From contig CM077160.1 of assembly GCA_039583875.1 (NCBI GenBank), forward strand, positions 113,169,314-113,233,313: a stretch of 64,000 nt of DNA, written 5' to 3'. The stretch is from Platanthera guangdongensis. Lineage: Eukaryota; Streptophyta; Magnoliopsida; Asparagales; Orchidaceae. The position numbers were made by a program, and so were the translations under genes. The stretch's first letter is position 1. Every line of letters starts with the position of its first letter. Under the pieces are notes generated by a model. It saw only the letters and a program-made list of their open reading frames with translations, was not told where the DNA came from and did no database searches. Of the stretch, positions 22,071 to 32,936 are shown piece after piece.

Positions 22071-23270
22071 AAATAGAAAATATTAGTTATGCGGGCTTGA
22101 GCTAGGCCCGCTATGCACCGCTACGTGCTACATTTCCTGCAACCAAATACGAATCAAAGAAAACAAGGGTCGGCTATGAGTTGACTACAAACCGCGTAAT
22201 GATCTCTCCCTCCCCCGACCATCCCAGCAGACTTTGGGGCGAGTCATCACACACCTACAAGTATGCAAACGTAGGACATGCAATATGTATCAAAGCAGAA
22301 ATATAAAATCTATGTTACGCATGTGAAGGCTCGGATAACAAACACTTTCTCGGTTGAGCAATAAATAAAATAAAGTCTAATTATGCATTGTACACGATGG
22401 TTGGACTCGTCTAAAGGTTCACCGCAACCCTGATCATATCATCGCATGAGACTAACATAACAATCATACAATCCACACATGAATCGGGGCACTCATGGCC
22501 AACCACTTTGAAGCCTCAAAATATAAACACAAACAACCTACATTGTAAGTTAGAAGCACCCTACTCTAGAATTCTCTTCACCCACTATGTGGGGTCATGA
22601 CGGAAGGTTTGCCCTCAATGGGCACACTTCACGATGAATCTCATCCTAGCGGAAAGTATAGGGTCGTCTCCGCACCGAATTTTGTTGTAATGGGAAGTGT
22701 AGGGTCGTCTTCAAGCCGATTACTCGTACTAGCGGGAGGTGTAGGGTCGTCTCCACATTGAAATCTCCACATTGAATGCTCGTACTAGAGGCATGTATAA
22801 GGTCGACTCCACGCCGACACATTATAACACACAATGAAGCCTAATAGGGCTCCAATTCATACAATTATAATTCGACCATATATGCCCATTAACACATTCC
22901 CTCACAGGTGGCGGATACTAACTATGAAATAGCCATCTTCGCACCGTGGAAACCTCAATTCGTCGTCTTATTGGCCTCCATGGATCCACCCTAGGAGTAT
23001 GAAAACCAACCAAAATCCCAAATTCTAGCATGCTTTACGACGAAGATTACAGAGTATTCTCCGACCACGCAAACTAGGAAGCATCCTAAATGCAAACGTC
23101 ACAACATCAATGATTCAGGCCTACGACCACGAATACGCCTTACACACCATGTCTAATCCGTAACGAAAATTGGAATTCTAATGCAATTTCATGTTGGGAT
23201 TGCAATCTCAGACCTTGGGGTTCTAACGAACCAAATGAGTTTATGCCTTCCAATAATTAGTGATAGGAGA
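22071..23270. other. Unresolved repetitive sequence with a short tandem array
   Basis: No gene seen. Minus-strand reading has features of an LTR or leader (GTGTGTGATGACTCGCCCC near 22250), but there is no partner copy in the window. It contains the tandem array at 22640-22830. Confidence 0.4.
22640..22830. repeat. Tandem array with TAGGGTCGTCTCC core
   Basis: About four irregular units of 45-60 bp, each with GCGGGA/GGGAA-GTGTAGGGTCGTC-TCC-C-CCGA and, in part, TTACTCGTACTAG. The units are degraded, the last reading ATAAGGTCGACTCCACGCCG. Confidence 0.7.
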
Positions 23271-23275
23271 CTCTC

Positions 23276-23654
23276 TGATACGATTCCGAGATGAAACCGG
23301 CAATGGGGAGGGTCAGCAGAGGTGAGGAAGAAGAAGGAGATTAGGGTTGAGAGGAAATTCTTAGGGAGGAGCCCTAATCTGCATTCATCCAAGCATAATC
23401 CAAAAAGTACAACTTCACCCCTTATAGGTGTGATGTGTAACATAATAAGAAATAACAACATAATGAGAAATAAATAAATGTGTATATCATAATAAAAAAT
23501 AACAGAGTAGGAAATAAATAAAACAGTCAGGTCGGCGCCACGACTTCGGTCTCACCTCCTTCAGACGGAACCGTCATCGTCTTCCACCGTGTGCAGACCC
23601 GCCACAGCGTTTCGTTGGTTTGTATGTGTCTCATCGGCATGCGCAACCGTAACA
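23276..23654 (-). repeat. 3' LTR of chromovirus L
   Basis: 379 bp. In plus reading TGATACGATTCCGAG...GCGCAACCGTAACA. It aligns with 26063-26442 throughout, sharing ATTAGGGTTGAGAGGAAATT and AACAGAGTAGGAAATAAATA. Confidence 0.88.
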
Positions 23655-23659
23655 ATGCC

Positions 23660-24115
23660 ACCATCTAGAAAATATGTCTTGTCCTCAAGGCAGTAGTCGG
23701 AGTGGTGGCGGCGGGAGTGATCCTGGGACAGCCTCGTGGCTTCGGGCTCCAGACAGTAAGACCCAGCAACAGGGACCTCCTGCGAGCTAAAGTGCTCCTG
23801 AAGGTGGTAGCGGCGACCAAGTAGTTGGGCTGGGTAGTTCGGTTCAACTGTCGTCTTTCTTTCGGACCAGAGAAAGTTGGGTCGGTGGCAATCCTGCAGG
23901 AGGCTGGATGACTTTGGCGAGCGCAGTAGAACGCTCTTGGTGATCCATCCATAAAGGAAGAGGCACAACGGACGGACCCGAGAGGGACCACAGCCCCGCG
24001 AAGAGGCCGACGCATGTGGTCTGTTGGATCGTGCAGAGGGGGATCAGAGAGCGTAGGAGGGCGGAGTCACCATCAAGGCGACATGGCTGGCCCTTGTGTA
24101 GGAACTGCATGAACA
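23660..24115 (-). pseudogene. Chromovirus L: protease end joined to pol C-terminal chromodomain tail
   Basis: The minus-strand frame from 24115 continues the protease region (MFMQFLHKGQPCRLDGDSAL) and then loses similarity. After a frameshift, AQLLGRRYHLQEHFSSQEV, SYCLEPEATRLSQ and HSDYCLEDKTYFLDGG correspond to the chromodomain-type end of chromovirus pol (family pattern: ...EVLVQW...EDATWE...LEDKV.F.GG). In full elements the chromodomain targets integration to heterochromatin. Some 3 kb of enzyme-coding sequence between these two parts is gone. Confidence 0.7.
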
Positions 24116-25531
24116 TAGTCTCCTAATTGACACAGACATCGCCGAGCATGCGGAGCTAAGCCACTCCCAGAATGGCATCGAGGCCGCCTAAGCCGAAAGT
24201 GTAGAAGTCTGCGGTCACGGAATAGGACCCCACGAAGAGAGAGACGATAGTGCAGCAGCCCTGAGTCGGACGGTGGCGCCCATCGCCCATACGGACCGCA
24301 ACATCCGAGGAGGGACCTGGGAATGACGGAGCTACTGCACCAGGTGTTAAGAGATGAGGTTGTGGCTTGCGGTGTTGTCCACTATGATGATGATCAAGCG
24401 ATCCCGCAGTGTGCCCGAGAGCTACATGGTTTGCTGGTCGAAGATCCCGCCCATCGAGGCGTGAGATAGCACCAACCGGTAGAACATAGCTGCGGTGGAG
24501 TCGAGAGGTGTATCTCCCGTTGAGATCTCCAGGGTAACCTCAGGGTTAACGTCGTTGATGATGTCGTGAAACTCCTTCACGGAGCACTCATGGTTGGGGA
24601 GTACGGTTGGCGGCACCGAAAACAAAGACCTCTGCTGCAAAGTTCATTGTAATCACTGTTCGAGAGGTGCTGAGGGGCCGGTGGATGACCCGGACGGTTT
24701 CCCCAAGGCGGCTGCCGCGGTGGAGGAGTTGTGGTTGGCGGTCTCCAAGGTGTCCTAGGGTTGGTGGTGGTCAGTCGTACGAGCAGGTGGCCGGGGGGAG
24801 AGGTTTGTTTCCACCAGACGCGCGAAGTCCATGGCGTCAGAGACTGTGTGAGGGTGATGCGTGCAGAGACGAGAGTGGACATGTGGTAGTAGACCTTGCA
24901 TGAAGAAACTCAGGTAATGATCGGGTGGTAGCCCGAGGATGTGGGAGACCAGGGCAACGAACTCATCAACATAATCATCCAGATCGGCTCTCTGGCGGAC
25001 GCCGCAAAGACACTCGATAGTGGAGGAGCCGGAGTGGCGGGTGTTATACCGTCGAATCATCTCCTGCTTGAGCTCGGGCCAGGAGAGGCATGGGTTGGTT
25101 TGGCGGAGCAATCGAGCCCAATGGAATGCCGAGCCGTCTAGGCCAACCACCGTCGTAGACATCTTGTCGTGCTTTGGTGTGTAGTTAAGGTCGAAATATT
25201 GCTATGCTTTGGTGATCCAACCCATCAGTTCAATGTCGACGAATAAGGGAATGTCGAGGGAGAGGGCAGACCGGCCCGGAGTTGGTGGATGAGTGGTCCC
25301 TGAAGGAATGGATAGCGGTCCGGCTCCATGGAGAGAGCTGCAGTCCGCGGGTGGGCCGGAGCCGGACACGGCGGCGGTGGATGCCTGCAAGGAGTCGATC
25401 TTGGATTGGAGGGCGAGGAGCGAAGCGTGCATGGAGGCGACGAGTTGCTCTTGAGCCTCCAAACGGCGGCTTAGGGATTCGGCGGTCTCATATAGAGGAA
25501 GATCGTCGGCCGAACAAGTGGTGGGGGTCAT
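24116..25531 (-). pseudogene. Chromovirus L gag and protease
   Basis: Minus-strand start MTPTTCSADDLPLYE with a Glu/Leu-rich coiled segment (LSRRLEAQEQLVASMHASLL). After a frameshift near 25190, gag reads FHWARLLRQTNPCLSWPELK, then LDDYVDEFVALVSHILGLP and FMQGLLPHVHSRL. The zinc knuckle LCFRCRQPYSP-HEC is at about 24640-24600, with a 1-2 base frameshift. Protease follows: LEISTGDTPLDSTAAM, IIIVDNTASHNLIS (Asp-Asn-Thr in place of the DSGAT/DSGST catalytic motif) and, shifted again, GLGGLDAILGVA (24190-24150). Two stops replace Trp. Confidence 0.8.
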
Positions 25532-26062
25532 GGAATGGAATCAGCGGAATGGAAGGAAGCGACTGAAAGAGTAGATCTTGACGGAAGCGCTAGGTGTTGC
25601 GGAAGTCGTAGGAATCGGCGGATAGCACGACAGATTCGACGGTGTAAGTGTGTGGAGCCGGCGGAAGGGAAGGGATCGGCTGACAACTGAAGATACAGGG
25701 GACCGGTGGTTCCAAAACCCGACAGATTGAGCTCAAAACCGCAAAGCGGTGGAACCGAAAGGCTCGGTGATTCAGCGTCAGATCGGGGGGCAAGGTGAGA
25801 TGGTTGTCGCAGCAAGGGGCGGGAAACGCCGTCGGCGGTGGAACAGCGACCAGACGGTACTAGGGCGGCGGATCTGCACGGAAACGAGCGAGTCGGCGTT
25901 GGATTTGGCGGGACAGCGCAGAAGCGCCGGATCTACGTGGGTTTGGGCGACGCCGCACTGTAGCCGAGCGGAAACGACGGATCGGCTGTGTAGTCGAAAT
26001 TGCACGGACGATCTCGAGCACAGGCGGCGAGATGACGGGCGATCTGACAGGTCGGACCAAAT

Positions 26063-26442
26063 TAATACAATCCCGAGAGGAAACCGGCAAGGGAGAGGGC
26101 CGACGGAGGTAAGGAAGAAGAAGGGGATTAGGGTTGAGAGGAAATTCTTAGGGAGCATCCCTAATTTGCATTCATCCAAACATAATACAAAAAGAAGTAC
26201 AACTTCATCCTTTATAGGTGCGGTGTGTGACATAATAAAAAATAATAACATACTGAAAAATAAATAAATGTGTACATCATAATAAGAAACAACAGAGTAG
26301 GAAATAAATAAAACAGTCAGGATGGCACCGCGTCTTCGGTCTCTCCAGCTTCAGATGGGCCCGTCATCGTCTTCCACCGCGTGCAGACCCGCCACAACGT
26401 TTCGTCAGCGTGTGTGTCCCGTCGGCATGTGCAACCGTAACA
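26063..26442 (-). repeat. 5' LTR of chromovirus L
   Basis: 380 bp partner of 23276-23654; plus reading TAATACAATCCCGAG...GTGCAACCGTAACA. On the minus strand it is followed by TTTGGTCCGACCTG, the expected place of the primer site, but this does not clearly match a common primer tRNA, so the PBS is uncertain. Confidence 0.85.
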
Positions 26443-26447
26443 ATCTC

Positions 26448-26672
26448 CTAATGCAAAAAATCAAAAGAAATGGCAAGCAAAATGATCCTAAGATCGAGGA
26501 GAGAAATCGTTACACTAGACCTCGACGCCTTAAAAAGCTTTTAAAGTTGGGTGGAAGATAACTGAAATGAGAAGCTCTTCGTGGATCCAAAATCATAGTC
26601 GTCAGATCCAAAATCCCCTTAATCTATGGTTCAAAATAGGCCAAATTACAAGTTTTGGCCTTCGTGCTCCGC
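26448..26672. other. Flanking repeat sequence, no gene
   Basis: Continuation of the block interrupted by chromovirus L. AT-rich with GATCCAAAATC repeats at 26580-26630. No coding signal seen. Confidence 0.4.
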
Positions 26673-27763
26673 TGTTATAGAAAATGGCCTCTGGACGTGA
26701 CCTGAGCACAGCTTGGTACATGGCCTGCCCAGACTGTTTCTCGCTGTGACCATTGTCAAGAAGGCCTCATTTCATGTATGCAATAGGCTTCATGTACACG
26801 GCTTGCCCAGTCCGTATACAATCTTCCAGGGACCAAAACTACATGGAAGCTATAAGTTTTTGCACACGACCCAGACATAACTGTGAATCAGACTGCAAAA
26901 TGGGAAAATCTCTAAATATGGCCCTCAAACACCAACAGACTGCTACAAACATCAATGGAACTATCCAAGGCAACAAACATCCATTTCATATCATAAAATA
27001 AGAAAAACAAATGTTGCACCATCCGTCATGAGATGCTAGCATTTCCTTTCCCATTTGAACCCTCTCCAATCCTGGGTTCCTCACTTTGATGCCCCGACCT
27101 ACCCCTTGCTCCACCTGCATCCTTTCCTCTTCCTCCACGGCCCAACTACCATTCACACACACAACCCCTACCCCTCTACCAAAGTTCCTCAAATTCCCTA
27201 AATCCACCAAAACCCCCTCCAAAACTAAGAAATCTACCACCTCACATTTCCCCACCAGACGCATAATAAAACACGCTTAAAATCATCTCCTGCCACTTTC
27301 CACACCCTCCCTGCACTGGAGTCAATTACTCAACTTTTAACTTTTAGTTTTCATTATTTTCTCATTATAAGGATGTACTTTTATTAATGGTGATATTTTG
27401 ATTTGTTTATTTGTCTATTTTTCACGGACCCACTATAGTGGGATAAAGGTTTGAGTGTTGTTGTTGTTATTTGTCTATTTTTGGATATGTATCTCGTATT
27501 ATCTTGACATTCTGCATTTTAGCACTTTTAATTGTGTGATTGTTACCTGTTGACCGGATTAGAAATAATTGTAACCAATTGGGATTTTTGATTAATTTTA
27601 AATTTATTTTATTTAATTGATTGTGTCAAGAATAGTCGTATGACTAAATCGTTTACAACATACTAGAAAAAAGTTTATATAGCAAGCATCTTGTTCATTG
27701 ACTTGTGTGTATGCCTGCATTCACATCCCCTTTTAGAAAAATCGATATATTTGTTCTGCGTCA
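26673..27763 (+). repeat. Putative left LTR of element H
   Basis: Proposed start TGTTATAGAAAATGGCC, end TTGTTCTGCGTCA. Only the last 540 bases align with the right copy (shared CACCTCA-ATT, CAATTACTC, TTTTATTAAT-GTGATATT, TTTAGCACTTT-AATTG). Either the right LTR lost about 0.5 kb or the left boundary is further in. It carries a 44-bp LINE/SINE tail insertion (27423-27466). The proline/threonine-rich ORFs near 27086 are not supported. Confidence 0.45.
27423..27466 (+). mobile_element. 44-bp truncated LINE/SINE 3' tail with a 16-bp target duplication
   Basis: CACGGACCCACTATAGTGGG followed by ATAAAGGTTTGAG and (TTG)n is a 3' end common to plant RTE-type LINEs and their SINEs. TTATTTGTCTATTTTT occurs on both sides (27407-27422 and 27467-27482). 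The homologous right LTR of H has the site without the insertion. So this is a severely 5'-truncated retroposition. The family assignment is from memory of the tail motif. Confidence 0.75.
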
Positions 27764-29275
27764 AAATGGTATCTAAGTCCCTGGTTCGGGCTTAGTTTGA
27801 GATACGCAGTAGTATAGTCTATAGGTCTTATTACGAGACAAAATAGCCTTCATCCGTGATTTGATTATGATCTGAGTATGCATTAGTGATGAGTGACATC
27901 CAAGATGAGCCCAATGTGATCTCTTCCATATTTCAGGTTGGCTTCAGGCCGAGATATATAATAAGTTGATTCATCATTTCTTAGAGTCCGCCGAGCAGAC
28001 ATCTAACTTGCCCTCCGTTACGAACAACCCATGAGATCTGCCTGTGTTAGTCGAGTAGGCTCGTACCCTAATCGTCCCATCATGAAAATTCCTCCCCAAC
28101 TTGAGGCCGCCATTGTGGATACTAGTGTCCCCATGGACATGAAAGACCAGACATCTAAAACAAAGTTATCATACTCTAGCGGGGTTCAGTGTCCAGTGAG
28201 TGCTCACCATTTGATCACGGGATTGAGTCTGATCTAGACTCAACGACATTAACATAGAGAGACCATAAGCATTGTTGTAGATGTCACCCGACATGTCCGA
28301 CATGTTGGCTGACATAAAGATTTTGGGGAGAAAACGACACGACATTGATATTTTAAGCATAAATGTCATTTTTGGAAATATCGTGAGTATTAAAAATAAT
28401 TCTTTGCATTTCTATTACACGGTCGAGTGGTGATATATTATTTTATGCTTCATTTAATGTATCTCGTTGAACCTGCATATAAATATTCTTTCATGTTCAT
28501 TACTTAATCATAATCATATTATTACATATTTATTGGGTAATTTATAAACATATATTATGGATACAATTGTACATCTTTACAAGAAATATGTGTGTATATA
28601 TATATTAATTTATTTATTTACTTAAATATTAAAATCCGACATTGAAAAATATCTCTGATGTAACCCCGCAATTCGACATCCGATATTTCAAACTCAGACC
28701 GTCATTAACCCAACATTCGACATCTACAACCTTGACAATAAGCAAACTAGTGAGCCTAAAGTTATGTGATGCCCTCTTCTTACTTGTTGTCTAGGACTAG
28801 TTAATGTCCCTACCAAAAAATCACATTTGAGTACAGGTGCCTTAGTATCTCCATGTTGTAGTGATGAGTCATATCTCAAGTGAGGGTCGAGAGCCTAGTA
28901 TTAACTTTGTAGTGCATGCCTCACCTGCTTCTGAGGACATAACCATTATTGATGATAGTCATTTGGAGGATCATCCCGTCGTTGATGAATTCTTCCATGA
29001 GCAACATGATGAATTTTTCCCTTTTGGATAGATCTGGCACAACCTAGAATTGTGCCACCCGTGTTGATGTCCCAGGCATCCTTTCGGGTTATGATCGCAT
29101 TCACAAAGAATTTTCCTATATACTGTCTGGTGAGCCTTCTAACAAGTAACATCTCCTGGGAGATGTTTGGCATGTTATGGACTCACGCCTAATGTAGTCA
29201 TCTACAGTTTGTTGCACACTCCACGAGTATTTATGCACCCTGCCAAAGAGCCTCCTACCTGATAAACCACTCATC
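27764..29275 (+). other. Interior of putative element H, left part
   Basis: Begins with the PBS-like TGGTATCTAAGTCC (27767-27780). It has no protease, RT or integrase motif on either strand. One small open frame (28864-29031) is listed separately. AT-rich stretch 28370-28640 holds nothing recognisable. Repeated CGACAT-GTCCGACATGTTGG words occur near 28280-28315. Confidence 0.4.
28864..29031 (+). CDS. Small acidic ORF of unknown function (55 aa)
   Basis: ATG at 28864 opens MSHISSEGREPSINFVV and ends with DEFFHEQHDEFFPFG before TAG. It is strongly acidic in its second half (runs of Asp, Glu, His). No family recognised and no good plant start context. It may be a remnant of a coding exon or gag carried in element H. 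Low support. Confidence 0.2.
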   Translation: MSHISSEGREPSINFVVHASPASEDITIIDDSHLEDHPVVDEFFHEQHDEFFPFG

Positions 29276-29280
29276 CTTAC

Positions 29281-29466
29281 TGTTAGAAAAGGCCCATGTT
29301 TAGGTCATGTATAGGTCTATTTAGTGTAGATTCTACTAGTCTTGTATTAGTCCCACACCATATAAATGAGACTCATCTCTCTCTCTTCTCCTTATATATA
29401 TATGTATTCATACATTGTTTTTATACATTGAAAAAGGATATACAAGATTTTAGCATTTTCTCTACA
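29281..29466 (+). repeat. 5' LTR of copia A
   Basis: 186 bp, TGTTAGAAAAGGCCC...TTCTCTACA, with a TTATATATATATG TATA-like stretch about two-thirds in. It is preceded by CTTAC and followed by the Met-type PBS (29467-29478). Confidence 0.93.
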
Positions 29467-29478
29467 TGGTATCAGAGG
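29467..29478 (+). other. Primer-binding site of copia A
   Basis: TGGTATCAGAGG matches 11 of 12 bases of the initiator Met tRNA complement and abuts the LTR. A CT-rich and CGGTC-rich leader of about 830 bp (29480-30312) lies between it and gag; ORFs in the leader are low-complexity and not supported. Confidence 0.9.
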
Positions 29479-31200
29479 ATCAAGTCCCCCTTGGGCGGTC
29501 TTTGAATTTTTAACCGCCTCCCCTTGGGCGGTCTCTTCCTTCCTTCCTGCGGACTCAGCGAGCTCCCTCTTTGGTGGATAGTAATTGAGTAACCGCACGA
29601 CACTCCTTGTGGTTTAGTGTCTGCGCCCCTCTGCGGTCACTACTGCTTCTCTCCTGTGGTTTACTCCTAACCGCAAGTTTCTCTGTTGCTGCTTTTCGTG
29701 GAACCACCCCTCTCCCCTCCTCTTCTCCTTTTATAATCTCTCTGATCTGCTCTGTGGGTCTCACCTCCTCTCTTACCGTGCGGCCTTCTCCTCTAGTCGT
29801 TGCGGACCCTTCGGCCTCCCCGCGACCGGCATCTCGTGTGAATTTAAGCCACTCCGGCCTTTTTCTTGTTCGTGCGGGTTGCTTGTCGCGCGATCTGCCC
29901 GTGCCGACTTAATCTTGTCGCACGCCTTGCCGCGTGTTTGCTTATTCTCGACGTGTTCGCACGGTTTGATCTTATCGCGCGATCTAGTGCGGTCTTCTAA
30001 TGTTCGTTGCGGACTCTTGTGCTCCTGCCGACTTCCTTAGCCGTCGCGGTCTTCTCTTTTACCGCGTGGTCTTCTTTTGCAGCCGCGCGGTCCAATTGGA
30101 TTGTGTTCGACCGGTGTTCCTCATCCGCGGTTTGTTACCCTTGTAACGGTCTCCTCCTCTTTCCGGCTTTACAACGGCCTTCCCTTCTTGCCACGGTCTC
30201 CTCTGTCGAGCACTTTGCTTGTCCATTGCTCGTTGGCGACTGTGCATTGCCTCTAGCCGCTGTTCGTTGTATATGCTCTAACCGCTTCCTCTAGCCGCCA
30301 GACCATCTTTCCATGGGCTCCTCGATTGATTCTACCGAGCACCCGGCTTCCTCTCCTGCAGCCCTCCTGGTTCCTACTCCTGAACTACATGATGAGTTGA
30401 GGATCACCACAATCTCCCTTACCGGAAAGAAGAATTTTGCTGAATGGGTGCACTCTGTACGTCGGGCATTTCAGTCTAAGGGACTTCTGCATCATCTCTC
30501 TCAGAATCCTCCTTCAGCACCTACTAACGACTGGCTGCGTAACGACGGTCGTGTTCAGATCTGGCTTCTCAACTTCCATGATGGCGAACCTTACCGTATG
30601 GTCATGTATCACGAGACAGACAAAGCAATGTGGGATGAGCTCCATTCTCTTTACTCCGGCAAGGACAGTCTCCAACACTTATATGACATCATCACAGATC
30701 TTCAGACACTTGACACTGACGGTGTTGCCGACTTAACCTCATTTGTCGCTCGGGCCAAGACTCTGGTTGAAGCCTGGATCTAGCATCAGCCTCCCACTAT
30801 GTATCTTGCTGCCCAGCACGCTCAAAAGAAAGCAGTCGGTATTGCCATGATAATGATGCGTGTCCCGCCTCATCTTCAGAGGGTTCGGGCTCAGATCCTA
30901 TCGTCTGCTGCGACTCCTTCATTCTCTGATGTGTGCTCCATGCTGCAGAGGGTTTCATCACCTCCTGACACTACCGGCCCTCCCTCATCGGCCCTTCTCC
31001 AGCACTCTTTTGTGTCTTTACTATCTCTCCCTCCCCCTACTCGTGGAGGACGTTCCGGCTCTCGGGGAAGGGGTCGAGGTGGGGCCCCGTGGCCCAACTG
31101 TACTTTCTGCGGTAAGGATGGACACCTTGAGGTGACTTGTTACCGCAAACATGGTCTTCCTCCTCGTCCGACTGCTTTTGTTGCTGCTCACAGTCCCTCT

Positions 31201-31833
31201 CAGTCGTGTACAAAAAAAAAGCCCGGTCCCGGAAAGCCCGCCCGGGCCCGGCCTTGGAAAAGCCCGGCCCGGGCCAAGGCCGGGCTTGGGGGCCTTACCG
31301 GGACCCCATTTTAGCCAGTTGCCCGGTCAGGCTAGCCTGGGCCCGGCACCCGGGCTGGAGGAAAATCCCGCCAATTAGGCGGGATTATCCCGCCTAATTG
31401 GGGGAAATCCCGCCAATTTGACGGGATTTTAATCTCGCTCTCTCACTTCCCCTATCTCTCTCCGCTCGGCTCTTCATGTCCCAGGTTCCCCGTTTAATTT
31501 ACTATGTGTTAGTCGCTTCACTGCCGATTTGAATTGCCTAATCCAGGCGGGATTAAAATCCCGCCTCATTGGCGGGATTTCCTCCAATTAGGCGGGATAA
31601 TCCCGCCAATCAGGCGGGTTTTTAATCCCGCCTGAATTAGGCGGATTTTAATCCCGCCTGGAAATCAGGCCGGGCCGGCCTGAAGGGCCTTACCGATCCC
31701 TCTCTTTGGGAGGAAGCCCGAGCCCGGCCCAGCCCAACTCAAGCTGGGCCCGGGGCGAGCACGGTTGGCAAAAAGCCCGGGCCCTACCGGCCCGGTCCAA
31801 GCCCGGTCCGGTCGGGCTTTTTGGACACGACTA
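31201..31833. mobile_element. hAT-like MITE, 633 bp, carrying a piece of copia coding sequence
   Basis: Inverted ends CAGTCGTGTACAAAAA and (reverse complement of the right end) TAGTCGTGTCCAAAAA, flanked by the 8-bp duplication GTCCCTCT (31193-31200, 31834-31841), as in hAT transposons. Subterminal arms are GC-rich GGCCCGGGC repeats, followed by nested GGCGGGATTAAAATCCCGCC palindromes. Between them, 31440-31537 copies copia A sequence found at 32103-32200 (98 bp, 8 mismatches, no gap). No transposase is encoded, so it is non-autonomous. Confidence 0.88.
31440..31537 (+). repeat. Captured copia fragment inside the hAT-like MITE
   Basis: Base-by-base comparison with 32103-32200 gives 90 of 98 identical positions and equal length. 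The copied part encodes the start of the GAG-pre-integrase domain (LRSALHVPSS...) in the host. The same region in copia B is clearly more different, so the source was an A-family element. Confidence 0.85.
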
Positions 31834-31964
31834 GTCCCTCTGCCACTCGTGCTGATCTTGAAGAAGTCCGCCTCCAGCTCCAACAACTTCACGGGATGCT
31901 TAGCCACTTGTCTGCCTTCGTTGCCTCCATCTCCAATGAAGGTATCACTTGTATTTCCACTAGT

Positions 31965-32931
31965 CCACGTTGGTAGTGGATTCATGTGCTACTCACCATA
32001 TTACCTCGCTGAAGCCCCATCAATACTTGACTTCTCCACATCCTAAGTGTATCACAGTAGCCAATAGCGACATCGTCCCTGTCTCCGGCTCTGCTGATAT
32101 CCCTCTCACTTCCTTTATCTCTCTCCGCTCGGCTCTTCATGTCCCGAGTTCCGCGTTTAATTTACTATTTGTTAGTCGCCTCACTACCGATTTGAATTGC
32201 TCTGTCACATTCCCCTCTTCTTCTTTTTTGATGCAGGATTGACGGACACAGAGTATCATTGGTAAAGGACGACTGCAAAACGGACTCTACCTTCTTGATG
32301 ATTCTCCTACCATCATCTCCCCCATCTCCTCCGTTGATTGACATCGGCGTCTCGGGCATGCTGCTCTTCCGGTCCTCAAGAAAGTTCTTCCCGATATTTC
32401 TCCTCCAGCTTTTATGTGTGATTCATGTATCATGGGAAAACAGCATCGTTCTTTTTTTCCTACTCATTGTACTCGGAGCTCTGTTCCTTTTGTTCCAGTA
32501 CATTCTGATGTTTGGGGCCCGTACAAAATCACTAGTATATTTGGGCATCGTTATTTTATTATCTTTATTGAGGATTATTCTCGCACGACATGGTTGTACT
32601 TCGTGATCGCTCTGAGCTTCTCCGTGCGTTTCGGGCTTTCGTTCTTGAAATTCGCACACAGTTTTCTGACAAAATTAAAACTCTCCGGACAAATAATGCT
32701 CGCAAATACACTACCTATGAATTCATATTCTCTGCTCTGAATTTGGAATTATTCACCAGACGTCGTGTGCCTACACTCCCCAACAAAACGGAGTGGCTGA
32801 ACATAAAAATCGACATCTTCTTGATGTTGCTCGTTCCCTAATGATTCAAATGCAGGTACTCAAGGCTTATTGGAACTTTACGCTTTCGACGGTATGTTAT
32901 CTCATTAACCGTCTTCCTTCCTTCGTCCTTC
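31965..32931 (+). pseudogene. Copia A protease and integrase, cut by copia B
   Basis: Protease motif VVDSCATHHIT (about 31971; Gly to Cys in the DSGAT motif) is followed by ALHVPSSAFNLLFVSRLTT. After a stop (32240) the pre-integrase FMCDSCIMGKQH and integrase HSDVWGPYKITSI, FIEDYSRTTWLY, and a TNNARKY segment (Asp to Asn in the usual TDNA-EY) follow in shifting frames. The frame ends in YWNFTLSTVCYLINRLPS, where copia B is inserted at 32937. The missing integrase end continues at 38336. Confidence 0.82.
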
Positions 32932-32936
32932 AAAAC

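Larger units (their letters stand above)
23276..26442 (-). mobile_element. Chromovirus L: deleted Ty3/gypsy element, minus strand
   Basis: Near-identical LTRs at 23276-23654 and 26063-26442 in the same orientation bound an internal region of only 2.4 kb. In minus reading the LTR starts TGTTACGGTTGC. Flanks are CTCTC (23271-23275) and ATCTC (26443-26447), a 5-bp duplication with one change. The interior codes for gag and protease, then jumps to the pol C-terminus with a chromodomain-like tail. RT, RNase H and integrase are missing, so the copy depends on others for movement. LTRs differ by about 8-10% by eye. Confidence 0.88.
30313..31960 (+). pseudogene. Copia A gag, split by a hAT-like MITE
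   Basis: Starts MGSSIDSTEHPASSPAALL; the copia gag core ELRITTISLTGKKNFAEWV, LLNFHDGEPYRMVMYHE and TLVEAWI follow. TAG at 30781 replaces the Gln seen in relatives (C has AWIQHQPPT). The frame then continues HQPPTMYLAAQHAQKKAVGI to a zinc knuckle CTFCGKDGHLEVTC (about 31101-31140), all metal ligands present. After LPPRPTAFV the frame is broken by the 633-bp insertion and resumes at 31842 with TRADLEEVRLQLQQL. Gag packages element RNA in the cytoplasm. Confidence 0.85.

Noticed and set aside
25749..26267. 172-codon plus-strand ORF overlapping chromovirus L's 5' LTR
   Set aside because: It spans the LTR and leader in the antisense direction and is not kept in the other LTR.
27086..27280. Pro/Thr/Ser-rich 64-codon ORF
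   Set aside because: Low complexity, within a proposed LTR, and the homologous right LTR does not keep the frame.
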